Translations under genes and position numbers: made by a program | Assembly (NCBI RefSeq): GCF_031085165.1 | Contig: NZ_JAVHTY010000005.1 | Span: 62,001 to 126,000 of the forward strand | From: Pseudomonas sp. 102515 | GTDB taxonomy: Bacteria; Pseudomonadota; Gammaproteobacteria; Pseudomonadales; Pseudomonadaceae | Reading direction: 5' to 3' | DNA length: 64,000 bases | The notes under the pieces: generated by a model | What the model was told of the DNA's origin: nothing | Database searches by the model: none | Seen by the model: the letters and a program-made list of their open reading frames with translations, nothing else | Shown here: in pieces, positions 50,795 to 60,288 of the stretch | Position numbering within the stretch: the first letter of the stretch is position 1 | How the letters are laid out: each line of letters begins with the position of its first letter

Positions 50795-51568
50795 ATGACC
50801 GAACCTACCCGCCAGCGCGCCCGCGGCCTGGACCGCGCCTTCGATATCCTCGATCACCTCAAGCGGGTGGGTCGGCCGCTGCGACCCAACGAGATCGCCG
50901 CCGGCCTGGGCATTCCCAAGTCCACCGTCTACGACCTGGTCGGCCTGTTGCTGGAGCGGCACATGCTCGATGCCGTGGGCCGCGACGGTCAGGTCTACCT
51001 GGGCCGCGAGCTGTACTTTCTCGGCCAGGCGCACCTGCGCCATTTCGATCTGGCCCGCGAGGCCGGGCTGCTGCTGGACGACATCGTCGCCCAGACCCGC
51101 GAGACCGCCCAGCTGTGCCAGCTCAACGGCCGCAAGTACACCGTCTCGCTGATGAAGGAAGGTGCCCGCGCCTTTCGCATCTCCTCCAACGTCGGCGAGG
51201 ACGCCCCCATTCCCTGGACCGCTTCCGGGCGGCTGCTGCTCGGCCATCTGAGCGATGCCGAGATCCTCGCCCTGATCGATCCGGACGACTTCATCCTGCC
51301 CGACGGCAGCCGCCTGGACCCGGCGACCTTCATCGCCGAGATCCGCAGCGCCTGCGCCGCCGGCTTCTTTTCCTTCGACAGCATCGCCGACACCTACACC
51401 CACTGCTTCGCCGCCCCGGTGCAGGACGCCAGCGGCCTGAGCATCGCCACCCTGTGCATCGTGGCACCCCGCGCCGACGCCCAGGCCCATCATGCCGAGT
51501 ACCGCCAGGTGCTGGTCGACAGCGCCCGCCGCCTGTCCCAGCGCCTGGGCGGCCAGGAGAATCCATGA
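50795..51568 (+). CDS. IclR family transcriptional regulator
   Basis: A 257-residue regulator: winged HTH (~12-72, AAGLGIPKSTVYDLVGLL) and a C-terminal effector-binding GAF-like domain with the family segment WTASGRLLLGHL. It probably controls this cluster, sensing an amino acid or breakdown product. ATG 50795 is chosen over a TTG 18 bp upstream. It overlaps the next gene by 4 bp. Confidence 0.87.
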   Translation: MTEPTRQRARGLDRAFDILDHLKRVGRPLRPNEIAAGLGIPKSTVYDLVGLLLERHMLDAVGRDGQVYLGRELYFLGQAHLRHFDLAREAGLLLDDIVAQTRETAQLCQLNGRKYTVSLMKEGARAFRISSNVGEDAPIPWTASGRLLLGHLSDAEILALIDPDDFILPDGSRLDPATFIAEIRSACAAGFFSFDSIADTYTHCFAAPVQDASGLSIATLCIVAPRADAQAHHAEYRQVLVDSARRLSQRLGGQENP

Positions 51569-52773
51569 CCCCCTTCATCGCCCCCGAGAAAGGCGCCGCC
51601 ACGCCTGGCGCCAGCCTGCTCAGCGACATCGCCCTGCCCGCCCTGGTCATCCACCAGGACGCACTCGACCACAACATCGCCTGGATGCAGGCCTTCGCAA
51701 GCGACCGCGGCGCCGAACTGGCGCCCCACGGCAAGACCAGCATGGCCCCGGCGCTGTTCCAGCGACAGCTAGCCGCGGGTGCCTGGGGCATGACCCTGGC
51801 CACCGCGGTCCAGACCCGCGCCGCCCAGGCCCACGGCGTGCGCCGGGTACTGATGGCCAATCAGCTGGTGGGCGCGCCGAACATGGCGCTGATCGCCGAG
51901 CTGCTCACCGCCGATCCGGACTTCGACTTCCATTGCCTGGTGGATCATCCCGCCCAGGTCACCGCCCTGGGTGCCTTCTTCGGCGCACGCGGCCTGGCGC
52001 TGCAGGTGATGATCGAATACGGCGTGCCCGGCGGTCGTTGCGGTTGCCGCAGCGAAGCCGAGGTGCGTGAGCTGGCGCGGGCCATCGCCGGGCAACCGGC
52101 GCTGCGCCTGACCGGCATCGAAGGCTACGAGGGGGTCATCCACGGCGCCGAGGCGGCCACCGACATCCGCGCCTTCGCCGATTCCCTGGTACGCCTGGCC
52201 GAAGAATTGCGCGGCCAGGGCGCCTTCGCCCTCGACCGGCCCATCGTCACCGCCTCGGGTTCGGCCTGGTACGACCTGATCGCCGCCGCCTTCGACCAGC
52301 TGGAAGTACGCGAGCGCTTTCTCGCCGTCATGCGCCCCGGCAGCTATGTGGTCCATGACCACGGGATCTATCGTGACGCCCAGTGCGGGGTGCTAGCCCG
52401 CACTGGGCTGAACGCGGGCCTGCAACCGGCGCTTGAGGTCTGGGCTCATGTGCAGTCCATGCCCGAACCCGGTTTCGCGATCCTGGCCCTGGGCAAGCGG
52501 GACATCGCCCACGATGCCGGCCTGCCGCTGCCGCTGCGCCGGTACCGGCCCGGCCAGGCCGCTACCGAAGCCATGGACGTCAGCGGCTGTACGGTCACGG
52601 CCATCATGGACCAGCACGCCTTCATGGTCGTCGCCCCGGGGACCGCGTTGGCCATCGGCGACGTCATCGCCCTGGGCACCTCCCACCCCTGCCTGACCTT
52701 CGACAAGTGGCGCCAGGGCTGCATCGTCGACGAAGGGCTGCAGGTCGTGGAGACCTTCGCGACCTGCTTCTAG
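51565..52773 (+). CDS. PLP-dependent D-amino-acid deaminase (DSD1/D-threonine aldolase fold)
   Basis: A 402-residue enzyme with an alanine-racemase-like PLP barrel. The lysine that binds PLP is in APHGKTSMAP (about K55). The C-terminal metal site has DQHAFM and the GTSHPCLTFDKW block with His/Cys ligands, as in eukaryotic-type D-serine dehydratase. It should convert D-Ser/D-Thr-like substrates to 2-oxo acids and ammonia. It is the last gene of the operon, only 4 bp from the convergent stress-protein gene. Confidence 0.85.
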   Translation: MTPFIAPEKGAATPGASLLSDIALPALVIHQDALDHNIAWMQAFASDRGAELAPHGKTSMAPALFQRQLAAGAWGMTLATAVQTRAAQAHGVRRVLMANQLVGAPNMALIAELLTADPDFDFHCLVDHPAQVTALGAFFGARGLALQVMIEYGVPGGRCGCRSEAEVRELARAIAGQPALRLTGIEGYEGVIHGAEAATDIRAFADSLVRLAEELRGQGAFALDRPIVTASGSAWYDLIAAAFDQLEVRERFLAVMRPGSYVVHDHGIYRDAQCGVLARTGLNAGLQPALEVWAHVQSMPEPGFAILALGKRDIAHDAGLPLPLRRYRPGQAATEAMDVSGCTVTAIMDQHAFMVVAPGTALAIGDVIALGTSHPCLTFDKWRQGCIVDEGLQVVETFATCF

Positions 52774-52777
52774 GGCG

Positions 52778-53206
52778 TTAGGGTCGCAGCTCGCCCTCTT
52801 CCTCGCCGTCCCAGTAACGGATGCGCTCGGCATGCACCTTGATGAGGATCATGCCGGGCGTGTCGGTGCCCTGGGGAAACCAGCGATCCAGACTCTTGGA
52901 CCAGTGCGCCTCGAATTGCGCCTTGTCGCGGATCAGCTCGGCGTGTCCTTCGATGCCGATGAAGATGCCGGGCTTGCCCAGCAGACTCTTGCCCTCGCTG
53001 AAGCTCAGCCCCACCGCCGGATCCTGCTCGATGTCACGGATCTTGGCCGAGTCCTCGTAGGCATAGAACCAGGAGTCCCCGTCGTATTCGACGTCGCCGT
53101 TGTTGCTCATCGGCCGGCTGGTCAAGCGCCCGGTGCCGGTGGTCAGCATGCAGAAATCCAGATCGCGCATCGCTTTGGAAAGGTCGTGCAGGGTCTTGTC
53201 GGCCAT
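52778..53206 (-). CDS. Pyridoxamine-phosphate-oxidase-like general stress protein
   Basis: A 142-residue split-barrel flavin-binding protein of the general-stress group (YdaG/GSP26-like). The LTTGTGRLTSRPMS segment binds FMN phosphate, followed by WFYAYEDSAKIRDI and the dimer block. Its reaction is unknown. ATG 53206 matches the family start (MADKTLHDLSKAM); a longer frame upstream is unlikely. Confidence 0.83.
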   Translation of the reverse strand: MADKTLHDLSKAMRDLDFCMLTTGTGRLTSRPMSNNGDVEYDGDSWFYAYEDSAKIRDIEQDPAVGLSFSEGKSLLGKPGIFIGIEGHAELIRDKAQFEAHWSKSLDRWFPQGTDTPGMILIKVHAERIRYWDGEEEGELRP

Positions 53207-53319
53207 GGGGGTCGCTCCGGTTGGGCGGGCAGGCAGTGCCCGTCTGCATTCAGACCGGACGCGGCGGTCGCTTGGTTCCAGCGCAGCGGCGTCCACTTGG
53301 CTTTTCGGACGGACTGCTC

Positions 53320-54258
53320 TCAATGGGAAGAGACGTAGACTGCCGAAGCGGGCAGCGCCGGCAAGGCATAGGTGGCCTTCATCCAGTCGATCTCCGCCAG
53401 CGGTGTCCGGCCGAACAGCCGCTTGAATTCGCGACTGAACTGGGAGGCGCTCTCGTAGCCTACCGCAAAGGCCGCGTTCGCCGCCGGGACGGCGTCGTGC
53501 AGCATCAACAGCCGCGCCTGGTGCAGACGGGTCGACTTCAGATACTGCATGGGCGTGGTACCCGTGACCTCGCGGAAGTGGCGATGGAAGCTGGGCTGAC
53601 TCATGCGCGCTTCCTGCGCCAGCGCGGCGACGTCGAGCCGCTCGGCATAGCGGGCATGCAGGGTGCGCAACGACCGGGCGATACGGCCGAAGCGACCCTG
53701 GCGATCCAGGGCCGCGCGCAGTGATCCACCCTGGGCGCCCGTGAGGATCCGATAGTAGAGTTCGCGCAGCAGCGCCGGTCCCAGCAGCCGGGCGTCCGTC
53801 GGCACGCTCAAGACCTCCAGCAAGCGCAGCGTCGAGACGCGCAGCGGCTCATCGATCGGCGAGGCATAGAGCCCACGGGGCGACTCCCGCGCCGGCCCCA
53901 GTTCGCTATCGAGCTGCAGGACCAGGTCCCCGAGCAGCCGAAAATCCAGCCGCAGATAGATGGCCAGCAGCGGTGCCTCCGGACTGGCATCGGTCTCCAT
54001 GGTGAAGGGCATGGGCACGGAGACCACCAGGTAGTGCTGGGCATCGTAACGATAGACGCGGTCACCGAAGTAACCGCGCTTGCCACCCTGGCAGACGATG
54101 ACGACCCCGGGATCGTAGAGCACGGGTACGCCGGTCAGCGGGCGATCCGAACGTAGGAAGCGTACATCCTCCAGGGCGCTGAGGTTGTAGCCCTCCTGGG
54201 GCGCCAGCTTGCCCAGCAGCGCCACCAGACACCTGGCAAGGGGATCGCTCGGGTTCAT
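53320..54258 (-). CDS. AraC family transcriptional regulator
   Basis: A 312-residue regulator with an N-terminal AraC-N type effector domain (1-190) and a double HTH at the C-terminus (AALAQEARMSQPSFHRHFREVTG; VGYESASQFSREFKRLFG). This type is often encoded beside a short-chain dehydrogenase, as here: the SDR gene ends 12 bp upstream on the same strand. It probably regulates that gene and itself. Confidence 0.88.
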   Translation of the reverse strand: MNPSDPLARCLVALLGKLAPQEGYNLSALEDVRFLRSDRPLTGVPVLYDPGVVIVCQGGKRGYFGDRVYRYDAQHYLVVSVPMPFTMETDASPEAPLLAIYLRLDFRLLGDLVLQLDSELGPARESPRGLYASPIDEPLRVSTLRLLEVLSVPTDARLLGPALLRELYYRILTGAQGGSLRAALDRQGRFGRIARSLRTLHARYAERLDVAALAQEARMSQPSFHRHFREVTGTTPMQYLKSTRLHQARLLMLHDAVPAANAAFAVGYESASQFSREFKRLFGRTPLAEIDWMKATYALPALPASAVYVSSH

Positions 54259-54270
54259 GGGGCCTCCGCT

Positions 54271-55101
54271 TCAGCCGTCGGTGGAAAGGGTCAGGGCTTC
54301 CCAGCGGTCGATTTCCCGGCTGGCCGTGGCCAGGCGTTCGCGTACCAGGTGCAAGGCATCGCTCCCCAGCAGCAACTGCGCTGGCGGCGCCGGCAAGGCG
54401 ATGAGCTGCAGCAGGGCCTGGGCCGCCTTGCGCGGATCACCCAGCTGCTTGCCGCTCTTGGCCTCCCGCGCCGCACGGATCGGCGTGAACTGCTCATCGT
54501 AGTCGGCGATGCCGCGCGCGCTGCGACGCATCGAGCGACCCGCCCAGTCGGTGCGAAAGGAGCCGGGCGCCACGGCGGTGACCCAGACGCCGAACGGTGC
54601 CAACTCCTGGCCCAGGGCCGCCGAGATACCTTCGAGGGCGAACTTGCTGCCGCAATAGTAGGAGATACCCGGCAGGGTGATGGTGCCACCCATCGAGGTG
54701 ATGTTGATGATATGACCGCGGCGCTGCTCGCGGAAGGACGGCAGGAAGGCCTTGGTCACGGCGACCGCCGCGAAGACATTGACCTCGAACTGCTGGCGCA
54801 GCTCTTCCAGCGGCGATTCTTCGAGGATGCCCTCATGGCCGTAGCCGGCGTTGTTGACCAGGACATCCACCGGACCGTGGGCTGCCTGAGCCTCGGCCAC
54901 CACCGTCGCCAAGCGATCATGGTCCGTGACATCCAGCAGAACGCCATGAGCCCTGTCCGACAAGGCCGCGAAGGCCTGAAGATCGGCTTCCCGGCGCACC
55001 GTGCCGATGACGTGGTGGCCGGCCGCGAGGGCTTCCCGCGCCAGGGCATTGCCCAGGCCGCTGCTCACGCCGGTGATGAAAAGGGTCTTGCGCTCGTTCA
55101 T
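54271..55101 (-). CDS. Short-chain dehydrogenase/reductase
   Basis: A 276-residue classical SDR. The cofactor motif is TGVSSGLGNALA (residues ~10-21), NNAGYG is conserved and the catalytic triad ends in YYCGSKFA (Tyr and Lys). The Arg after the second strand suggests NADP. The substrate is unknown. It forms a two-gene operon with the AraC regulator. Confidence 0.9.
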   Translation of the reverse strand: MNERKTLFITGVSSGLGNALAREALAAGHHVIGTVRREADLQAFAALSDRAHGVLLDVTDHDRLATVVAEAQAAHGPVDVLVNNAGYGHEGILEESPLEELRQQFEVNVFAAVAVTKAFLPSFREQRRGHIINITSMGGTITLPGISYYCGSKFALEGISAALGQELAPFGVWVTAVAPGSFRTDWAGRSMRRSARGIADYDEQFTPIRAAREAKSGKQLGDPRKAAQALLQLIALPAPPAQLLLGSDALHLVRERLATASREIDRWEALTLSTDG

Positions 55102-55548
55102 GGTCCACTCCCATCGTTGGAAGCGGCCATGCTAGCGCCGGTGCCTGCCGCCCCAACTGCCGGATCGTCTAGGTGTCTTGCCTAAAACGCTCAGTCTCGA
55201 CGCCTTGGGTTGAAGGTCCAGTGGCCTGGCCCTGGCGATCAGGATCGCTCGGCCTGCTGGGCGCGAAGCAAGAGACTCGGAGGGCCTGGTCCTACAGGGG
55301 CAGGGACTAGCCAAAGTTGCGATGACCTGCGCTGATCCAGATCGGTTACCCACCGATCGCCTCACACAAGCGCCCCCTCCTTGCGCCGCCCTGCCATTCA
55401 AGTGTCATCGCAGTTAAATGAAACCAACAAGCGCGCTATGGAAAATCGTGACGGACCAAGTTCGACTTGGCTGCCGATACACCCACTTTCGACAAACACC
55501 ACGCCTTCTGATGAACGCCAGCCCCATTACCTAGTGGAGAGATTCTTC
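55102..55548. other. Intergenic region between SDR and NLP genes
   Basis: 447 bp of divergent upstream DNA. The right half (from ~55400) is AT-richer than the surroundings, as is the following gene. A good ribosome-binding site (GGAGA) precedes the NLP start. No clear promoter, repeat, RNA or gene was seen. Confidence 0.6.
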
Positions 55549-56289
55549 ATGAGCAGTAAGGTCTCGCTATTGATGGTATCCACGACGCTCTGCCTGACGA
55601 CACCTGCTTTTGCCGCCGTGCTCAACCACGACCAGGTACAACAGATCCGCGCCGACGCCACCGCCGTCGAATACTATTATCAGCCGATGATTGCCGATGG
55701 CCCGGACTCCTGCAACAACTATCCGGCCGTGGATTCCGCGGGCAACGTCAGTGGCGGCCTGCATCCTTCGGGCGCCCCGGATGGTCATTGCCGCGGCACC
55801 AATGGCCAGGTCTATTCGCGCATGGCCGAATATTTCAAACATTGCGCGATCATGTATTCCTGGTATTTCCCCAAGGATCAGCCGCCGAACTATCTGGGCG
55901 CTGCCGGCGGTCATCGCCATGACTGGGAAGATATCGTCGTCTGGACCAATGAGTGCAAAGTCGGCTCTCCCATATTGAAGATAGACTATTCCACTCATGG
56001 CAAATACCAGGTGAACTTCAATCCGCCGGTCTGGCGAGGCCGCAGCGGTTATCTTGCCCAGGGCGTACATCCCAAGGTCACCTATCATGCGACCTACAAG
56101 GGCTTCGCCGACCACTCCCCCGCTGCCACCAACGACATGGGGCGCAGCCAGCCGCTGATCAGCTGGAGCCGAATGCCGGTACCCGCCAGGAACACCCTGA
56201 ACAGCTACGACTTCGGCGCGGCGAATGTGCCCTTCAAGGATGGCGGCGCCTTCTGGTCCAATCTGCGCAAAGCCTGGGAGAGCGACTAG
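55549..56289 (+). CDS. Secreted NLP (necrosis- and ethylene-inducing peptide 1-like) protein
   Basis: A 246-residue exported protein: signal peptide to about residue 22 (TPAFA/AVLN), then the NPP1 domain. The hallmark heptapeptide GHRHDWE, whose His/Asp/Glu residues bind the divalent ion needed for toxicity, is intact near residue 120. Four Cys follow the signal peptide. NLPs of oomycetes, fungi and soft-rot bacteria damage dicot plant membranes by binding sphingolipids. The gene is isolated and less GC-rich than its neighbours, suggesting transfer. Confidence 0.88.
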   Translation: MSSKVSLLMVSTTLCLTTPAFAAVLNHDQVQQIRADATAVEYYYQPMIADGPDSCNNYPAVDSAGNVSGGLHPSGAPDGHCRGTNGQVYSRMAEYFKHCAIMYSWYFPKDQPPNYLGAAGGHRHDWEDIVVWTNECKVGSPILKIDYSTHGKYQVNFNPPVWRGRSGYLAQGVHPKVTYHATYKGFADHSPAATNDMGRSQPLISWSRMPVPARNTLNSYDFGAANVPFKDGGAFWSNLRKAWESD

Positions 56290-56323
56290 CCCACGGCCAG
56301 GGCGCTGCTGGTGATACGCGCCC

Positions 56324-58828
56324 TCACTGACCCCGCGGCTTGGCTCGCGCCGTGGGTTCGGCGATCAAGGGATCGTCCGGCCAGTAATGCTTGGGATAGC
56401 GGCCCTTGAGATCCTTCTTCACCTCGCCATAGGTATTGGCCCAGAAGCTGGCCAGGTCCTGGGTGACCTGCACCGGTCGCCGCGCGGGCGAGAGCAGGTG
56501 CAGCTTGACCGCCAGCCGTCCACCGGCGAGGCGCGGGGTGTCGGCCAGGCCGAACAGTTCCTGCAGTCGTACCGCCAGCACCGGCGGCTGCTCGCTGTAA
56601 TCCAGCCGGATGCTGGAGCCGGAGGGCACCGCCAGACTGCGCGGCGCCAGCTCGTCCAGCTGTCGCGGCAACGGCCAGGGCAGCAGGCCCTGCAGCATGG
56701 CGGCCAGGTCCAGCGTGGCAAAGTGGGCCAGACGGGTGACGCGCCCCAGATAGGGCAGCAGCCAGTCTTCCAGGCTGGCCAACAGGGCGGCGTCGCTCAC
56801 ATCCGGCCAGTCGCTCGTCGCCTTCCGCTGCAGATCCAGCTGGCGCAACAGGTCTACCCGCGCCTGCCACTGGCGCAATTCCGGCGTCCAGGGCAGCAAC
56901 TCCAGGCCCTTGCGCCGCACCAGCCCGAGCAGCGCCCGGCTGCGAGCGGCGGCGTCCAGATCCTTCAGGGGTTCACGACTCAGCACCAGTTGGCCGACCC
57001 GCCGCTGGCGCTCGGCGCGCAAGACGCCTTCGCGCTCGTCCCAGTCCAATTCATCGTGGCTCACGACCTGTTCGGCCAGCGGCCCCTCGAACAGCGCCGG
57101 ATCCAGTTCGGCGGCGAGGTAGATGCGCTCTTCGCGCTGCCCCTGGCGACTGCCCAGGTCGGCCACCACCAGCCAGGGCGATTTCATCAGCCCATCCGGC
57201 TCGCCAAAGCTGGCGGCCCGGCCATTGGCCAGGCGATAGTCCTGGCCACCCGCCTTGCGCTGCTGGGCGATGCGATCCGGATAGGCGCAGGCCAGCAGGG
57301 CACCGGTCCAGCGCGGCTGTTCGGGATCGGCCACCGGCCGCTCGGCCTTGCCACGCAGCAGGCCACGGTACTGGCGGACCAGCTGGCGAATACGCGCCAC
57401 CCCGCCCCGTGGACCGCGCCCCTCACCGGCCAGGAGCAGCAGGCGGGTATGCAGATCGGCGCCCTGCCCCGGGGTCAGGTCGCGTTCGCCCAACAGCGCG
57501 GCGATCTCGCAGGCACGCTCGGCCAGGCCCCAGGCCTGGCCTCGTAACAGCAGGTGGGCCAGCCGCGGATGGGCCGGCAGGCCGCTCATGGCCTGGCCAT
57601 GGGGGGTCAGCCCGCCCTGTTCGTCCAGGGCGCCCAGTCGCACCAGCAGGTCGCGCGCCTGCGCCAGGGCGGCGGCGGGCGGAGGATCGAGCCAGGCCAG
57701 CTCCTCGGCGTCCATGCCCCAGCGCGCCAGTTGCAGGGCCAGGCTGGCCAGATCGGCCTGGAGGATCTCGGCGCTGTCGTAGGCCGGCAATTGCTGATGC
57801 AGCTCTTCCGACCAGAGTCGATAGCAGACACCCGGTTCCAGGCGGCCGGCGCGGCCTTGGCGCTGGGTCGCCGAGGCACGGGAGATGCGGCGGGTGGTCA
57901 GGCGGGTCATGCCGCTGCCGGGATCGAAGGCCGGCACGCGCGCCAGGCCCGCGTCCACCACCACCCGCACCCCTTCGATGGTCAGACTGGTCTCGGCGAT
58001 ATTGGTGGCCAGCACCACCTTGCGCGTACCCGCCGGCGTCGGCTCGATGGCCGCGCGCTGGGCGGCCAGCTCCAGCTCGCCGTGCAGCGGACAGAGCAGT
58101 ACCCCCGCGGGCAGGTGCTCCGCCAGACGCTCGGCGGTGCGGCGGATCTCCGCCTGGCCGGGCAGAAAGACCAGCAGGCTGCCGGTTTCCTCGTCCAGTG
58201 CCTGCAACACCGTGGCGGCCACCCGCGCCTCCAGGCGTTCGTCCTGGCCGAGCGGTCGGCTCCAGCGGGTCGTCACCGGAAACATCCGCCCCTCGCTGCG
58301 CACCACCGGGGCCCCGCCCAGCAAGGCAGCGAGGCGTTCGCCTTCCAGGGTGGCCGACATCACCAGCAGCTTGAGCGGGGTGTCGCGCAGCAGTTCGCGG
58401 CCGCTCAGGGTCAGCGCCAGGGCCAGGTCGGCGTCCAGGCTACGCTCGTGGAATTCGTCGAAGATCACCAAGCCGACACCCTCCAGCGCCGGATCGTCCT
58501 GCAGCCGTCGGGTGAGGATACCCTCGGTGACCACCTCGATACGGGTGCGCGGGCCCACCCGGCTTTCCAGGCGGATGCGATAGCCCACCGTCTCGCCAAC
58601 GTCCTCGCCCAGCTCCGCGGCCAGTCGCTCGGCGGCGGCGCGCGCCGCCAGCCGACGCGGCTCCAGCAGCAGGATGCGCTGGCCAGCCAGCCAGGGCGCG
58701 GGCAACAGCGCCAGGGGCACGCGGGTGGTCTTGCCGGCCCCCGGCGGCGCTTCCAGCACGCAGTCATCGCGGTGGGCGAGGGCCTGGCGCAGCTTGGGCA
58801 GGACAACATCGATGGGCAAGGGCGTCAT
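56324..58828 (-). CDS. hrpB: ATP-dependent RNA helicase HrpB
   Basis: An 834-residue DEAH/RHA-type helicase. Walker A is PPGAGKTTRVP, motif II is the family variant DEFHERS, motif III SATLEG, and QRQGRAGRLEPG forms motif VI. The HA2 and the HrpB-specific C-terminal domains follow. Its substrate RNA is unknown; in Xanthomonas and others relatives influence adhesion and mRNA turnover. Length matches E. coli HrpB (about 810-820). Confidence 0.94.
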   Translation of the reverse strand: MTPLPIDVVLPKLRQALAHRDDCVLEAPPGAGKTTRVPLALLPAPWLAGQRILLLEPRRLAARAAAERLAAELGEDVGETVGYRIRLESRVGPRTRIEVVTEGILTRRLQDDPALEGVGLVIFDEFHERSLDADLALALTLSGRELLRDTPLKLLVMSATLEGERLAALLGGAPVVRSEGRMFPVTTRWSRPLGQDERLEARVAATVLQALDEETGSLLVFLPGQAEIRRTAERLAEHLPAGVLLCPLHGELELAAQRAAIEPTPAGTRKVVLATNIAETSLTIEGVRVVVDAGLARVPAFDPGSGMTRLTTRRISRASATQRQGRAGRLEPGVCYRLWSEELHQQLPAYDSAEILQADLASLALQLARWGMDAEELAWLDPPPAAALAQARDLLVRLGALDEQGGLTPHGQAMSGLPAHPRLAHLLLRGQAWGLAERACEIAALLGERDLTPGQGADLHTRLLLLAGEGRGPRGGVARIRQLVRQYRGLLRGKAERPVADPEQPRWTGALLACAYPDRIAQQRKAGGQDYRLANGRAASFGEPDGLMKSPWLVVADLGSRQGQREERIYLAAELDPALFEGPLAEQVVSHDELDWDEREGVLRAERQRRVGQLVLSREPLKDLDAAARSRALLGLVRRKGLELLPWTPELRQWQARVDLLRQLDLQRKATSDWPDVSDAALLASLEDWLLPYLGRVTRLAHFATLDLAAMLQGLLPWPLPRQLDELAPRSLAVPSGSSIRLDYSEQPPVLAVRLQELFGLADTPRLAGGRLAVKLHLLSPARRPVQVTQDLASFWANTYGEVKKDLKGRYPKHYWPDDPLIAEPTARAKPRGQ

Positions 58829-58930
58829 TGGGCAAGGCCGGTGGTCTCAACGGGGCGGGCAGTATAAAGCGTCTCGCCCGTCGTCATTTCGGCCGCTATA
58901 GTGGCGGCCTCATCCAACCGGAGGTTGTCT

Positions 58931-59356
58931 ATGTCGATGCGTACCCGCGCGGTGTGTGGCGTCCTCGCCGCCGCCCTGTTCACCCAGCTGACCGCCTGCG
59001 GCTCGCTGTTCTATCCCGAGCGCCGCGGCCAGATCACCGGCAGTGGCCGGATCGATCCGGGCATCGTCGCCCTCGATGCCATCGGCCTGCTGTTCTACAT
59101 CATTCCCGGCCTGATCGCCTTTGGCGTGGACTTCGCCACCGGCGCCATCTACCTGCCCGACAACAAGCGCGCCGAGGTCGATCCGGGCGAGCTGAACAAG
59201 GCGGTCAATCCGGATGGCAGCGTCGATCGCGCGCGCCTCAAGGCCATCATCCAGCAGGCCACCGGCCACAGTCTGCCGCTGGACGATCCGCGCCTGTTGC
59301 AGCGCAGCGGCAGCAACGAGCAGCTCGCCAGCCTGGGGCTCGCCCCGCGCGCTTGA
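58931..59356 (+). CDS. Small predicted lipoprotein
   Basis: A 141-residue lipoprotein with a lipobox LTAC (Cys ~23). A hydrophobic segment (IVALDAIGLLFYIIPGLIAFGVDF, ~45-68) and a YLPDN-type block follow. This pattern is seen in YceK/YidQ-like envelope proteins; function is unknown. The ATG follows GGAGG at good spacing. Its stop overlaps the ATG of fieF (TGATG). Confidence 0.78.
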   Translation: MSMRTRAVCGVLAAALFTQLTACGSLFYPERRGQITGSGRIDPGIVALDAIGLLFYIIPGLIAFGVDFATGAIYLPDNKRAEVDPGELNKAVNPDGSVDRARLKAIIQQATGHSLPLDDPRLLQRSGSNEQLASLGLAPRA

Positions 59357-60270
59357 TGAGCGACCCGCACGGCACCGAGCGGCTCCTGCGTCGCGCCACC
59401 GCCGCCTCGGTGGCGGTGGCGACGACGCTGATCCTGGCCAAGGCCGTGGCCTGGTGGTTCAGCGGCTCGGTCAGCCTGCTCGCCGGCCTGACCGATTCGC
59501 TGCTCGACGGCCTGGCCTCGGTGTTCAACCTGCTGGCGGTGCACTATGCCCTCAAGCCGGCGGACGACGACCACCGCTATGGCCATGGCAAGGCCGAGTC
59601 CCTGGCCGGCATCGCCCAGGCGGTCTTCATCGGCGTCAGTGCCGTACTCATCGCCTGGCAGGCGATCGGACGCCTGCAGCAACCCGAGCCCCTGGGCGCC
59701 CATGCCCTGGGTATCGCCGTCACCCTGTTTTCCCTGGTCCTGACCGCCGTGCTGGTGGCCTACCAGCAGCACGTCATCCGCCTCACCGACTCCACGGTGG
59801 TTCGCGCCGACGCCCTGCACTATCGCTCCGATCTGCTGCTCAATGTCGGCATCCTGATCGCCCTGGCGCTGACCGGCTTCGGCTGGTACTGGCTGGATCC
59901 GCTGTTCGGTCTGGCCATCGCCCTCTACATCCTCTGGAGCGCCTACGGCATCGCCCGCGACTCCTTTGGCGTACTGATGGATCAGGAACTGCCCGCCGAC
60001 ATCAGCGAGCACATGTTGCAGCTGGCCTGCCAGGTGCCGGGCGTGGAAGGTGCCCATGACCTGCGCACCCGCCTCTCCGGCAATCACTGGTTCGTGCAGT
60101 TGCACCTGGAGCTGCCAGGCGAGATGAGCCTGTCCCGCGCCCATGTGCTGTGCGACGAGGTGGAGGCCGCCATCCGCGCCGAATATCCCCAGGCCGAGGT
60201 ACTGGTCCACGCCGATCCGCTGGACGCACCCGACGTTCCGCATCGACATCCGCTGCCGCCCGCCACCTGA
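59356..60270 (+). CDS. fieF: Cation diffusion facilitator, FieF/YiiP type
   Basis: A 304-residue inner-membrane metal/proton antiporter exporting Zn2+, Fe2+ or Cd2+. The transport-site ligands are seen: DSLLD in TM2 (two Asp four apart) and HYRSD in TM5 (His and Asp), as D45/D49/H153/D157 in E. coli YiiP. Six spans and a cytoplasmic regulatory domain follow. It overlaps the lipoprotein gene by one base, so both are probably translated from one mRNA. Confidence 0.9.
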   Translation: MSDPHGTERLLRRATAASVAVATTLILAKAVAWWFSGSVSLLAGLTDSLLDGLASVFNLLAVHYALKPADDDHRYGHGKAESLAGIAQAVFIGVSAVLIAWQAIGRLQQPEPLGAHALGIAVTLFSLVLTAVLVAYQQHVIRLTDSTVVRADALHYRSDLLLNVGILIALALTGFGWYWLDPLFGLAIALYILWSAYGIARDSFGVLMDQELPADISEHMLQLACQVPGVEGAHDLRTRLSGNHWFVQLHLELPGEMSLSRAHVLCDEVEAAIRAEYPQAEVLVHADPLDAPDVPHRHPLPPAT

Positions 60271-60288
60271 GCGGAACCCGGCGCCGCT

